DNA of 64,000 nt from contig CAKUOH010000007.1 in NCBI GenBank assembly GCA_934668765.1, positions 1 to 64,000 on the forward strand, written 5' to 3'. Source of the stretch: an uncultured Helicobacteraceae bacterium. GTDB lineage: Bacteria; Campylobacterota; Campylobacteria; Campylobacterales; Helicobacteraceae. The notes beneath the pieces were generated by a model. The model was not told the DNA's origin and did no database searches. It saw only the letters and a list, made by a program, of their open reading frames with translations. Every line of letters begins with the position of its first letter. Positions within the stretch are counted from its first letter, which is position 1. Below, piece by piece: positions 16,933 to 24,687 of the stretch. Made by a program: the position numbers and the translations under genes.

Positions 16933-17397
16933 ATGAAAAAGATAATTTTGGCGTTAGTTTTGGCGGTGTGTGCGGTAAATGCAAAGACTATTATGCTTTA
17001 TATTGATTTAGATAAAGTTTTAGATAGTGCGGAATTTGCGGAAATTGTAGGCAATGAAGTGCGATTCAGTTTTGGCAGTGGAAGCAAGGAAAATATCTAT
17101 GCAGGTGGTGTAAAAACACGCGCTAGTTTATCCAAGGGCACGGAAACAAACCATTTTAATAAATCTTTGAGTGGCAAAAGCTACGCTTTTAACGAAGTGG
17201 AATCCACCTGTGGATTCGCGCTTTTGCTAAATTTGGCAGATTTAAGGGACGATGCGTTAAAAATCGGCGCGACAAAGGCGGTAAATATCATATCTTATTA
17301 CACAAGCTCCACTGCGTTAGATAGCAAGGATAAATTTCAATGTATCGTAAGCAATTCTAGCATTCGCGTGAAACTAAAAGCAGACTTTGCGAAATAG
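16933..17397 (+). CDS. Small exported protein, paralogue of the 10282 lipoprotein
   Basis: 154 aa. It has a cleavable signal (Leu-Val-Leu-Ala-Val-Cys-Ala-Val-Asn-Ala) without a lipobox as clear as that of its paralogue. It shares the core Asp-Leu-Asp-Lys-Val-Leu-Asp-Ser, Ile-Val-Gly-Asn-Glu-Val-Arg-Phe, Gly-Ser-Gly-Ser-Lys-Glu, Leu-Ser-Gly-Lys-Ser-Tyr and two Cys with the product of 10282-10755. The family resembles small secreted proteins often wrongly annotated as excinuclease subunit A; function unknown. It lies inside the APE operon between ApeR and ApeC, so the family may have a task linked to polyene biogenesis, with the duplicate outside as a relative. Confidence 0.65.
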   Translation: MKKIILALVLAVCAVNAKTIMLYIDLDKVLDSAEFAEIVGNEVRFSFGSGSKENIYAGGVKTRASLSKGTETNHFNKSLSGKSYAFNEVESTCGFALLLNLADLRDDALKIGATKAVNIISYYTSSTALDSKDKFQCIVSNSSIRVKLKADFAK

Positions 17398-17410
17398 CGG
17401 GAGTTTTGGA

Positions 17411-18241
17411 ATGCAAATTAGTGTTGGTGTGCGATTTTGCAAGGCGTTTATTTCTAAAAATTATGCGTTAGATTCGCTTGAATCTCCACTAGCCACGCTT
17501 AAAAAAGACTTGGATTTGAGTTTCATCCCTGTAATTGAGCGCAGACGATTAAGCGAAGCAAGTAAAATCACGCTTGGCTTACTTGGCGATTCGCCCCTGC
17601 ATTGTCCCATTGTTTTTAGCTCACAAAAAGGCGAAATCAATCGCTGCTTTGGTATGCTACAAGAATTAGCAATTCATCATCTCACTTCGCCTACGGCATT
17701 TTCGCTCTCCGTCCTAAATGCAACTCCCGCACTTTTGGCAATCACGCAAAAAAATCACAGCGAGATTTTGGCAATTAGCGCGGTGGATTGCTTTGAATAT
17801 GGGCTAATAAATGCTTACGCACTATTGTGCGAATCTGCGGTAGATTCGCAAGATTTGCGCAAATCCTCCATAAAAGATTGCCTTGTGATTAGCTATGATG
17901 AGAATCTTGGCAGTAAAGAGATTAGCGCGATTATTGCGTGTGTGAGTTTGGATTCAAACTTGCCACAGATTCGCATTAAATCGCACAAATCATCATTACA
18001 AGGCAGTGTGAGTGCAGCGAATGCAACAAAGCGTCTGTGCGAAGCACCGACTAACACTTGCAAAAATAATTGCGTGGATTCTTCGATTCTTATAAAATCT
18101 AAGAATGACAATAAGTTTGGGCTAACTTCAAATCTATCCTTTTTATCCGCAGTGGCAGGGGAGATTCCGCGCTATGAAAATGGAGATTTTGCGCTTGATA
18201 TTAGTGATTTTATAAGAGAGTTTAGCATTGAAAACTTGTAG
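17411..18241 (+). CDS. Ketosynthase-like chain-length factor, ApeC type, with in-frame repeat
   Basis: 276 aa from ATG 17411, chosen over TTG 17387 because GGGAG lies just upstream. The fold resembles the N-terminal ketosynthase-like domain: Gly-Glu-Ile-Asn-Arg-Cys-Phe-Gly-Met-Leu and Ser-Pro-Thr-Ala-Phe-Ser-Leu-Ser-Val-Leu-Asn-Ala. The nucleophile elbow reads Leu-Asn-Ala-Thr, so the catalytic Cys is absent. In APE systems such a subunit pairs with ApeO as a chain-length factor. About residues 194-234 are an inserted, translated copy of repeat family A (Ser-Ser-Leu-Gln-Gly-Ser-Val-Ser-Ala-Ala-Asn-Ala-Thr-Lys), after which conserved sequence resumes with Ser-Ala-Val-Ala-Gly-Glu-Ile-Pro. Confidence 0.75.
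   Translation: MQISVGVRFCKAFISKNYALDSLESPLATLKKDLDLSFIPVIERRRLSEASKITLGLLGDSPLHCPIVFSSQKGEINRCFGMLQELAIHHLTSPTAFSLSVLNATPALLAITQKNHSEILAISAVDCFEYGLINAYALLCESAVDSQDLRKSSIKDCLVISYDENLGSKEISAIIACVSLDSNLPQIRIKSHKSSLQGSVSAANATKRLCEAPTNTCKNNCVDSSILIKSKNDNKFGLTSNLSFLSAVAGEIPRYENGDFALDISDFIREFSIENL
17991..18112 (+). repeat. Repeat family A inserted in frame in the ApeC-like gene
   Basis: The element begins TCATTACAAGGCAGTGTGAG and ends with an inverted-type half (GATTCTTATAAAATCTAAGAATGACA). It is a diverged version of TCATTGCGAGGCAGTGCGAAG at about 38958. The reading frame (Ser-Leu-Gln-Gly-Ser) is the same one used by the copy in the ApeH-like gene. Confidence 0.75.
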
Positions 18242-19019
18242 TGTGAGATTTATCAAAACGGCGCGAATCGCCCTTATCGCGCTTTGCTTTGTGCTTTTTG
18301 GGATAATCTGCCTTGTAGGCAATCTTTTCTTTATCCCGCTAATCGCCTTGCGATTGCAAAGATTTACGCCCATTCAAAATCTCTCACGCGACATTGTTTG
18401 CTTTTCGTGGCGATTTTTTCTAGTGTGTGCGAAAATGTTGGGTGTGATTGATTGCACATACAGCGGATTTGAAAAGATAGATTCGCACGATTTGTCCAAA
18501 CAAGCGCGAATATTTATTGCAAATCATCCAAGTTTGCTTGATGTGGTGCTAATAATTGCGCAGATTCGGCGGATAAATTGCGTAGTCAAAGCGGATTTGT
18601 GTAAAAATCTCTTTCTTTTTGCTGCCATTAAGGCAAGTGGCTACATTCCAAATACTGCAAATGAAATATTGCTTGAAAAAAGCCTATCTGCACTTAAAAA
18701 AGGCGAATCTCTTTTGATTTTCCCAGAAGGAACGCGCACAAAAAATAGCATTATTTTTCACAAGGCAGCAAGTTACATTGCCATAAATGGGGCTAAAAGT
18801 TTGGCAGTGATTTTCATAAAAATGCACCCAAAGGCATTAAAAAAAGGCGAAAAATGGTATGATACGCCACGCGAAACCCTGCGATATAGTGTGATAATGC
18901 ACGATATTTGGGATTTGCAATATTTCGCACAAGGCAAAGCCACGCCACTTCGTGTGCGCAAATTGCATAGCACTTTAAGCGATATTTATAAGGAGGAATT
19001 TGATGGATTTAGTCGATGA
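18228..19019 (+). CDS. Lysophospholipid-type acyltransferase, ApeD type
   Basis: 263 aa, TTG start 18228 overlapping the upstream stop by 14 bases. One N-terminal transmembrane segment (about 11-40) precedes the PlsC-like domain, with the catalytic Asn-His-Pro-Ser-Leu-Leu-Asp (HxxxxD) near residue 104 and Phe-Pro-Glu-Gly-Thr-Arg near residue 166. It probably transfers an acyl chain, either the polyene or a fatty acid, to a glycerol or lipid acceptor at the inner membrane during assembly of the final lipid-linked pigment. The acceptor is not deducible from sequence. Confidence 0.85.
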   Translation: MKTCSVRFIKTARIALIALCFVLFGIICLVGNLFFIPLIALRLQRFTPIQNLSRDIVCFSWRFFLVCAKMLGVIDCTYSGFEKIDSHDLSKQARIFIANHPSLLDVVLIIAQIRRINCVVKADLCKNLFLFAAIKASGYIPNTANEILLEKSLSALKKGESLLIFPEGTRTKNSIIFHKAASYIAINGAKSLAVIFIKMHPKALKKGEKWYDTPRETLRYSVIMHDIWDLQYFAQGKATPLRVRKLHSTLSDIYKEEFDGFSR

Positions 19020-19260
19020 GGTAAAGGAAATGATAATTGAGAGTTTGAATCTAGATGATATGAAAATCGATGAGATAGATTCAAATGCGCCGCTTTTTAG
19101 CGATGATGGGCTTGGGCTAGATAGCGTAGATGCGCTAGAGCTTGGACTTGCTTTGCAAAAGCGATATGGAATCCTGCTAGATTCAAAGAGTGAAAATCTA
19201 AAAGAGATTTTTTATAGTGCGAAAAGTTTGGCGGATTTTATCGCGCAAAATAAAAAATAA
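19003..19260 (+). CDS. Acyl carrier protein, ApeE type
   Basis: 85 aa from ATG 19003, which has a perfect AGGAGG at 18991-18996. The phosphopantetheine Ser is Ser-41 in Gly-Leu-Asp-Ser-Val-Asp-Ala-Leu-Glu. In APE systems one of two ACPs carries the aryl starter and the elongating chain. It overlaps the acyltransferase gene and sits 12 bases before a second ACP gene. No dedicated phosphopantetheinyl transferase is in the window, so activation must come from elsewhere in the genome. Confidence 0.88.
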   Translation: MDLVDEVKEMIIESLNLDDMKIDEIDSNAPLFSDDGLGLDSVDALELGLALQKRYGILLDSKSENLKEIFYSAKSLADFIAQNKK

Positions 19261-19272
19261 AGGATTTTTGAA

Positions 19273-19542
19273 ATGAATAAAGAAATGAGTAACGATGAGA
19301 TTTTTGAGATTTTAAAAGGCGCGTTAATTGAGCTTTTTGAGATTGATGAGAGTAAAATCACGCTAGAGAGCCAAATCTATGATGATTTGGATATTGATAG
19401 CATTGATGCCATTGACTTGGTGGATTTTATAAAGAAAAAGACGGGCTATCGTATGGAAGCAAGCGATTTTAGGGAAGTGCGGACACTAGAAAACATAGTC
19501 GAAGTAGTCGCAAAACAGCTACAAAATGCAAAAGATTCGTAA
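19273..19542 (+). CDS. Acyl carrier protein, ApeF type
   Basis: 89 aa, acidic, with the carrier Ser-43 in Leu-Asp-Ile-Asp-Ser-Ile-Asp-Ala-Ile-Asp-Leu. It is clearly different from both ApeE next door and the housekeeping AcpP at 63039-63272, whose motif is Gly-Ala-Asp-Ser-Leu-Asp. The tandem ACP pair is typical of APE gene clusters. RBS AAGGA lies a few bases before the ATG. Confidence 0.9.
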   Translation: MNKEMSNDEIFEILKGALIELFEIDESKITLESQIYDDLDIDSIDAIDLVDFIKKKTGYRMEASDFREVRTLENIVEVVAKQLQNAKDS

Positions 19543-19606
19543 GATTTGTGGCGCGATTTTGGATTCGTAGCTTTTGGATTCGCACGACATAAAGGGACTT
19601 TTTAAA

Positions 19607-20245
19607 ATGCTAAAAATTGCAAAAATTGCCATAAATATCGCATTTATAAGCGCAATCATTGTTTATCCATTTGTAATGTTTTGGGCTGGAAATGCGAATG
19701 TAGATGACTTGCGAATCGCCGAAAACAAGGGCTATGAAAGCGGTTTGATTACGGCGCAAGTGGCGATATTTTTGATAGTTTTATTTGCGCTATCTATTCT
19801 AAAATACGCACTTTCACGCGACAAACTAACGCTAATTAGCGTGATATTTTTTGGGATTTTAATAGTGCTTCGGCTTGGCATTGGGGGCGGATTCGTGGAT
19901 ATTTCGGCGTATTTTTATCCATCAGTTGTGAATCTTGCGTTTTTTGCGTTTTTTGCGATGAGCCTAAAGGGCGAATCTATTATCACTAAATTTGCCAAAA
20001 TGCAAAATCCCGCATTAGATTCGCGTGGCGTTGCCTACACACGCAAACTCACAAAAATTTGGTGCGCACTTTTTATCTTTAATGCGCTAATGGGATTTGC
20101 ACTTGCATTGCTTGAAAATAAAATCTATTGGAGCGTATTTTGTGGAATCGTGGCATATTGCCTTGTAGGCGCACTATTTGCAGGGGAATTGCTATATCGC
20201 AATCTCATCTTTAAGCGCAGATTTGCGCAAAATAGGGCAGGGTAA
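19607..20245 (+). CDS. APE-cluster integral membrane protein, ApeG type (COG4648-like)
   Basis: 212 aa from ATG 19607, preferred over TTG 19574 because AAAGGGA lies at 19591-19597. Five or six hydrophobic segments are visible: an N-terminal pair, then Leu-Ile-Ser-Val-Ile-Phe-Phe-Gly-Ile-Leu, a long block after residue 90, and a C-terminal pair ending before Arg-Asn-Leu-Ile-Phe-Lys-Arg. Proteins of this position and topology are universal in APE clusters; their molecular role is not known. It ends 1 base before the ATG of the AMP ligase/dehydratase gene. Confidence 0.75.
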   Translation: MLKIAKIAINIAFISAIIVYPFVMFWAGNANVDDLRIAENKGYESGLITAQVAIFLIVLFALSILKYALSRDKLTLISVIFFGILIVLRLGIGGGFVDISAYFYPSVVNLAFFAFFAMSLKGESIITKFAKMQNPALDSRGVAYTRKLTKIWCALFIFNALMGFALALLENKIYWSVFCGIVAYCLVGALFAGELLYRNLIFKRRFAQNRAG

Positions 20246-20246
20246 A

Positions 20247-21965
20247 ATGGGCTTTGGTGTGATTAAAAATGGCGAAATTTTAGGTTTTGAATCGCTAAAA
20301 CACGATATTTGCAAAATGAGCGCGAATCTAAAAGCGCGGAAATTGTCTTGCGTGGAGATTTATTTAGATTCAAGTTATGATTTTATGGTGGCATTTTTTG
20401 GTGCGATAAATGCGGGGATTAAGACATATATTTTGCCAAAGGAAGTAAATCTTGGGCTTGGATTTATGATAAATGATAGCAATTTTGCGCAGATTTTGGG
20501 CGAATGCAATAATTTATCATTGCGAGGGAGTGTGAGCGTAGCAAACACAACGAAGCAATCCACGAATCTAAATAATTCTTTGGATTGCCATAACTTGACT
20601 GCGTCAAGTTTCGCAAAACAAGGCGAAGCCGAAGTTTTTTTAGTAATGATGGGTTTATTCAACCAAAACGCCATTGACTTGCCATTTTTTCTCTCCACTT
20701 CGGGTTCTAGCAAGGATAAGGGCGATATTATCCCCAAAACTCTGCGCCAAATGATAGAGGAAGCGAAAGTTTTGCGCGAAACGCTAGGCGCAAAAAGCGA
20801 TGATATTTTTATTGCTTCTGCCACGCACCAGCACCTTTATGGGCTAACGCATAAGATTTTTTTGCCCTTAATTGCAAATGCTAGGATTGTGGATAGTGAG
20901 CTAAAATTCCCCGAGTTAATTTTGGCGTTTTGCGCCGAATCTAGCGCAAAAAATCTTATTTTAATCACTTCGCCCACGCTATTAAAATATTTAGCTAGTC
21001 AGCCAGATTTGCGCCCATTATCAAATCTTAAAGCCATCATTAGCGCGGGAGCGAGGTTGGATAGCGAAATACGAGCATATTTTAGAAATAAAATCAATTT
21101 GGATATTTTTGAGGTTTATGGTAGCACGGAAAGCGGGATTGTGGCGTTTAATGCGCATTTTAATGATAAATTTATCCCATTTAGTGGCGTGGAGCTAAAA
21201 ACGCACAGCGATTCAAGGCTCATCATTCGCTCTGCTTGGGTGAAAAATGCGCTCACAGGTGCAGAATTTATCAGCAATGATAGTGCGAAAATCAAAAACG
21301 GCGCGTTAATCTTGCAGGGGCGCATAGATAGGATTGTGAAAATTTTTGAAAAGCGCGTGAGTTTGGATAGCTTGGAAGCGCGGATTCGTGCATTAAAAAT
21401 TATCGATGATTGCTTTGTGGGATTGATTGATGGGCAAAATCACGCACATTGCGTTGTTGTTTTAAGTGAGAATGGTAAAGAGCTATTTTTGCAAAATGGC
21501 AAAAAGGGCGTTGTAGAAGCGATAAAATCGCTAAAAATAAAAGAAATTCGCCATTTTCATATCCGCGCTAAACTGCCATACAATGAGCGGTGCAAAATTA
21601 CCAAAAAAGATTTTATCGCCTGTGTGAATGAAAAAATAATGCCAAAGTTTGAGATTATTCACTCAGATAGTGAGTGGCTATCTGCGCGAAGTTATATTGA
21701 TGAAGGTTGCTTTTATTTTGATGGGCATTTTGGGGATTTTCCGCTTGTGCCGGGCTTTGTGGAGCTTGGATTCGTGGTAGATTTGGCAAAGGTGCATTTA
21801 GATTTAGGGGCGGATTTTAGCATTGAATGCGTAAAATTTACTAACTTTATGCGCCCATTTAGCGAAGTAGAGATGGAAATAAAGCGTAAAAATAGCAAAA
21901 TATATTTTCAAATTTTAAGCGACAAAAAAGAGTGTGCAAATGGTAGAATTAGCCCAAAAAATTGA
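20247..21965 (+). CDS. Acyl-AMP ligase fused to hotdog dehydratase (ApeH-ApeI fusion)
   Basis: 572 aa from ATG 20247, 1 base after the ApeG stop. The N-terminal about 440 residues form an adenylation domain: the P-loop-like Ser-Thr-Ser-Gly-Ser-Ser-Lys, Glu-Val-Tyr-Gly-Ser-Thr-Glu-Ser-Gly, Leu-Gln-Gly-Arg-Ile-Asp-Arg and a C-terminal catalytic Lys region. It should activate an aryl acid starter and load an ACP. The last 110 residues are a separate FabZ-like hotdog domain with Gly-His-Phe-Gly-Asp-Phe-Pro-Leu-Val-Pro-Gly, the usual catalytic His motif of ApeI. About residues 90-130 are an in-frame inserted repeat encoding Ser-Leu-Arg-Gly-Ser-Val-Ser-Val-Ala-Asn-Thr-Thr-Lys. Confidence 0.85.
   Translation: MGFGVIKNGEILGFESLKHDICKMSANLKARKLSCVEIYLDSSYDFMVAFFGAINAGIKTYILPKEVNLGLGFMINDSNFAQILGECNNLSLRGSVSVANTTKQSTNLNNSLDCHNLTASSFAKQGEAEVFLVMMGLFNQNAIDLPFFLSTSGSSKDKGDIIPKTLRQMIEEAKVLRETLGAKSDDIFIASATHQHLYGLTHKIFLPLIANARIVDSELKFPELILAFCAESSAKNLILITSPTLLKYLASQPDLRPLSNLKAIISAGARLDSEIRAYFRNKINLDIFEVYGSTESGIVAFNAHFNDKFIPFSGVELKTHSDSRLIIRSAWVKNALTGAEFISNDSAKIKNGALILQGRIDRIVKIFEKRVSLDSLEARIRALKIIDDCFVGLIDGQNHAHCVVVLSENGKELFLQNGKKGVVEAIKSLKIKEIRHFHIRAKLPYNERCKITKKDFIACVNEKIMPKFEIIHSDSEWLSARSYIDEGCFYFDGHFGDFPLVPGFVELGFVVDLAKVHLDLGADFSIECVKFTNFMRPFSEVEMEIKRKNSKIYFQILSDKKECANGRISPKN
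20517..20632 (+). repeat. Inverted pair of repeat family A inserted in frame in the ApeH-like gene
   Basis: Left half TCATTGCGAGGGAGTGTGAG ... GAAGCAATCCACGAATC (20517-20569); right half TTGGATTGCCATAACTTGAC ... TTTCGCAAAACAAGG (about 20579-20624) in opposite orientation. Both halves are translated without stops (Ser-Leu-Arg-Gly ... and Leu-Asp-Cys-His-Asn). Confidence 0.85.
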
Positions 21966-23070
21966 CGCAAATTCACGCAAATCGTGCGAATCAAAGCGTA
22001 AATCCAAACTAAATTTGCGCGAATCTACGCAAGATTCACGCGAATCGTGGTTTGAACGCAATGAATGTGCAGGAAGTTTTTGGCTAAATCTCACCATTTT
22101 GCTTGTGCGAATCTTGCCCAAATTCGCGCTAAATATCGTCATTATCGTTGTAACGGCGACTTATTTTATATTTTCTAAAAAAGAGCGTAAAAATCTCACA
22201 AAATTTTACACATTAGCGCAACAATATTGTCAAAAAAATGCCATAAATTTGAAAAATGACAAGCTAAAAAATCCTAATATTTATCTAAATTTTTATCATT
22301 TTGGCTGGGCGATTTGCGACAAAATATCCGCGTGGATAGGCAAGATTCGCTATGATGATATTGTGATAAATCACGAAGCAATCATCAAAAATCTTTGCGA
22401 ACCAAAAAAAGGACGGATTTTGCTAATGAGTCATTTTGGCAATGCGGAGGTGGCATTCGCTTTGTCGCAGAAATTTCGCAATTTGCGCATCGTTATTTTT
22501 GTCTATCAAAAAAACACAGAGCAGTTTTTGCAGATGATTGATAAGGTAAGTGGGCGCAAAATACAGCGTGTATTTGTCGATGAGATTGATATAAAGCGAC
22601 TTTTGGAGTTGCGTGAGATTATCGAAAGTGGCGGACATATCGGCATTATGGGCGATAGAATTGCACTAAATCATAAGCGTAATGTGATGATGGATTTTTT
22701 GGGTGCGCCTTGCTATTTTTCGCTTGGTGCGTTTATCATCGCGCAACTTTTGGAGACACAAATCTCTGCTATGTGGTGCGAAAAAATTGATGGCAAATAT
22801 CGTGTGGAGATTGAAAATATCAGCGAATCTATTGATAATTTTTCGCCAAATTTGGGCGAATCTGCATTGCAAAAAAATAGGCGCGATAAATTTGCAAATC
22901 TAAAACCGCTTTTGCAAAAATATGTAGATTCTCTACAATCTCACGCGCTAAATAATCCTACGCAGTGGTTTAGCTTTTATGATTTTTGGGAAGAGGCGCG
23001 TGGTTTTAGGATGCAAAATTTGGGCGATTTAAGTGCGAATCCAAAATCCCAAAAAATGCAAGGAATTTGA
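21940..23070 (+). CDS. LpxL/HtrB-type acyltransferase, ApeJ-like but without glycosyltransferase part
   Basis: 376 aa from ATG 21940; GTG 21934 is also possible. The domain begins Gly-Ser-Phe-Trp-Leu-Asn-Leu with a membrane anchor (about 55-80). The catalytic motif is Met-Ser-His-Phe-Gly-Asn-Ala-Glu near residue 163 and Gly-Ile-Met-Gly-Asp-Arg-Ile follows near 242. In E. coli-type clusters ApeJ combines a glycosyltransferase with such an acyltransferase; here only the acyltransferase is present. Before the anchor lies a charged stretch of about 40 residues rich in Arg-Glu-Ser and Asp-Ser, coded by repeated GAATC words, probably a lineage-specific insertion. The start overlaps the end of the fused ligase gene by 26 bases. 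Confidence 0.8.
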   Translation: MVELAQKIDANSRKSCESKRKSKLNLRESTQDSRESWFERNECAGSFWLNLTILLVRILPKFALNIVIIVVTATYFIFSKKERKNLTKFYTLAQQYCQKNAINLKNDKLKNPNIYLNFYHFGWAICDKISAWIGKIRYDDIVINHEAIIKNLCEPKKGRILLMSHFGNAEVAFALSQKFRNLRIVIFVYQKNTEQFLQMIDKVSGRKIQRVFVDEIDIKRLLELREIIESGGHIGIMGDRIALNHKRNVMMDFLGAPCYFSLGAFIIAQLLETQISAMWCEKIDGKYRVEIENISESIDNFSPNLGESALQKNRRDKFANLKPLLQKYVDSLQSHALNNPTQWFSFYDFWEEARGFRMQNLGDLSANPKSQKMQGI

Positions 23071-23516
23071 CTTTGAGAGAGATTAAAAATGTGCTAATTA
23101 GTCGCATTTATGACTTTAAGGCGGAATTTTATGACATCGATTCTATGGGTGTTATGTGGCACGGCAATTATGTGAAGTGCGTAGAAGTGGCTCGTTGCAG
23201 GTTTTTGGACGAAGTGGGCTTTGATTATAACGCTATGCGCAAAAATGGCTTTGCTATGCCTATTATCAAAATGGAGTTTAAGTTTATCTCGCCTATTTTG
23301 TTTAATGATAGATTTGCGATTCGCGTGGATTTGCTGGACTTTGATAGTGTGCTAAAATTTCAGTATATTTTTTTGGATTCGTGTGGTAAAAAGCTCACAA
23401 TCGCGCAAACTTCACAGGTGGCTTTTGATATGGAGATAAAAGAATCGCTATATGAAATTCCACAGAATTTCAAAGCAAAATTACAAGATTTTTGCAAAAA
23501 ATGCAGTGAGATTTAA
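23067..23516 (+). CDS. 4HBT-family thioesterase, ApeK type
   Basis: 149 aa single hotdog fold. The catalytic Asp lies in Tyr-Asp-Ile-Asp-Ser-Met-Gly-Val-Met-Trp-His-Gly-Asn-Tyr near residue 20, followed by the usual helix Cys-Val-Glu-Val-Ala-Arg. Length matches YbgC-like thioesterases. TTG start 23067 overlaps the ApeJ-like stop (TTTGA). It probably releases polyene or clears stalled acyl-ACP. RBS AAGGA is 2 bases before the start, so TTG 23073 is an alternative. Confidence 0.82.
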   Translation: MTLREIKNVLISRIYDFKAEFYDIDSMGVMWHGNYVKCVEVARCRFLDEVGFDYNAMRKNGFAMPIIKMEFKFISPILFNDRFAIRVDLLDFDSVLKFQYIFLDSCGKKLTIAQTSQVAFDMEIKESLYEIPQNFKAKLQDFCKKCSEI

Positions 23517-23534
23517 ATAAAACGGAGGCAGAGA

Positions 23535-24047
23535 ATGAAAATTTTTGTTGTTATTTGCGTGATTTTATCGCAAATTTGGGCATTTAGCATAGATGATTTA
23601 AGCAGCATTAAGCGTGATAATATCAAAGGCGACTTTGTGCAAAGCAAGCGACTGCGTGGCTTTAAAAACGCGCTTGTGAGCTATGGGAGCTTTTCTATCA
23701 TCAATAATGAGCTGTTTTGGGATACGACAAAGCCTGTGATTAGCCATATTAAAATCACAAGTGATGGCATTTTTAACCTGCAAAATGGCGAGTGGGTGCA
23801 AACTAGCCAAAACTACGATAGAGGGCTATTTTTAAGCATTATCAAGCTTGATTTTGAAAAGCTAAAAGATAGCTTTGATTTTGAAACAAGTGGCGATATT
23901 TACGCGTGGCAGTTAGTTTTACTGCCAAAGGGAATGCTAAAAAATATCTTTAGAAAGATTGAAATTAGTGGCGGAAAATTCGTTAATCGCGTGGTTTTGG
24001 TGGAATCTAATGGCGATTTTACAGAAAATACTTTTGTTGTAAAATAG
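23535..24047 (+). CDS. LolA-like periplasmic lipid carrier, ApeL type
   Basis: 170 aa with a signal peptide (Ile-Trp-Ala near residue 16). The body fits LolA-like carriers: Ile-Lys-Gly-Asp-Phe-Val-Gln-Ser-Lys near residue 31, Gly-Ser-Phe-Ser-Ile, and Glu-Leu-Phe-Trp-Asp-Thr-Thr-Lys-Pro. Every complete APE cluster has such a carrier, presumed to ferry the lipid-like pigment across the periplasm with the MMPL exporter. RBS GGAGG lies 7 bases before ATG. It is 34 bases before an unrelated nuclease-domain gene that separates it from the exporter. Confidence 0.82.
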   Translation: MKIFVVICVILSQIWAFSIDDLSSIKRDNIKGDFVQSKRLRGFKNALVSYGSFSIINNELFWDTTKPVISHIKITSDGIFNLQNGEWVQTSQNYDRGLFLSIIKLDFEKLKDSFDFETSGDIYAWQLVLLPKGMLKNIFRKIEISGGKFVNRVVLVESNGDFTENTFVVK

Positions 24048-24081
24048 GGATTTTAGAAGCAGGGATTTTGCGGGATTATTT

Positions 24082-24687
24082 ATGCTAGAATATGACGATG
24101 GGTGTGGCAATGTAAAGATTTTAGCCAAAGAGCAAGAAGCATTATGGCTCAAAACTTTTGGTTTAAAATCTATTGATGAATATTACTCTCCAAAACATAG
24201 CGACAAAATAAAATGCGCCTTGCAGAGTAAGGCAATACAGCTTACAAAAGGCAGTCTTAAAAAACTCGCCCAAAAGAATCGACTGCAATATATCTTGCAA
24301 ATAAAGCAAGTGCTTGATGAGCCTGAACTAATAATACGGCACGATGGCAGTTTGATTTTTGCAAAGAAAATTAACGATAAAATTTATTTCACAAGTATAG
24401 GGAGGGAATTTGAAGCTAGGATAGTGATAATAAGTAACGCACCCAAACGAAAAAACACGATGATAGGCAAACTAAAAAGCGGAGAGCTTTTGTATCAATC
24501 TCCCAAGTTTGAGAAACTCCGTTACAACCAAACTTTTACAGATGAACGCTCAATCATCAACGAGATTGACAAAAAGAATGCTACGAAAAATAATATTAAA
24601 AGTCAAGCAAAAATAGATAAATGCGCACAACAACACAACACACAACAAGGCGCAGTGGTAATAAGCAATGAAATGGAAAATTTATAG
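24082..24687 (+). CDS. PBECR-like (barnase/EndoU/colicin-RelE superfamily) nuclease-domain protein, orphan
   Basis: 201 aa, no signal peptide, basic. The segment Gln-Val-Leu-Asp-Glu-Pro-Glu-Leu-Ile-Ile-Arg ... Gly-Ser-Leu-Ile-Phe-Ala-Lys-Lys ... Ile-Tyr-Phe-Thr-Ser-Ile ... Leu-Lys-Ser-Gly-Glu-Leu-Leu-Tyr-Gln-Ser-Pro resembles the PBECR-type domains found at the ends of phage head-morphogenesis proteins in Campylobacterota. It is not part of any APE cluster I know. It overlaps the exporter start by 20 bases and has a weak RBS. It may be a phage remnant, a toxin, or an insertion that has become coupled to the exporter. Family assignment is by pattern recognition only. Confidence 0.5.
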   Translation: MLEYDDGCGNVKILAKEQEALWLKTFGLKSIDEYYSPKHSDKIKCALQSKAIQLTKGSLKKLAQKNRLQYILQIKQVLDEPELIIRHDGSLIFAKKINDKIYFTSIGREFEARIVIISNAPKRKNTMIGKLKSGELLYQSPKFEKLRYNQTFTDERSIINEIDKKNATKNNIKSQAKIDKCAQQHNTQQGAVVISNEMENL

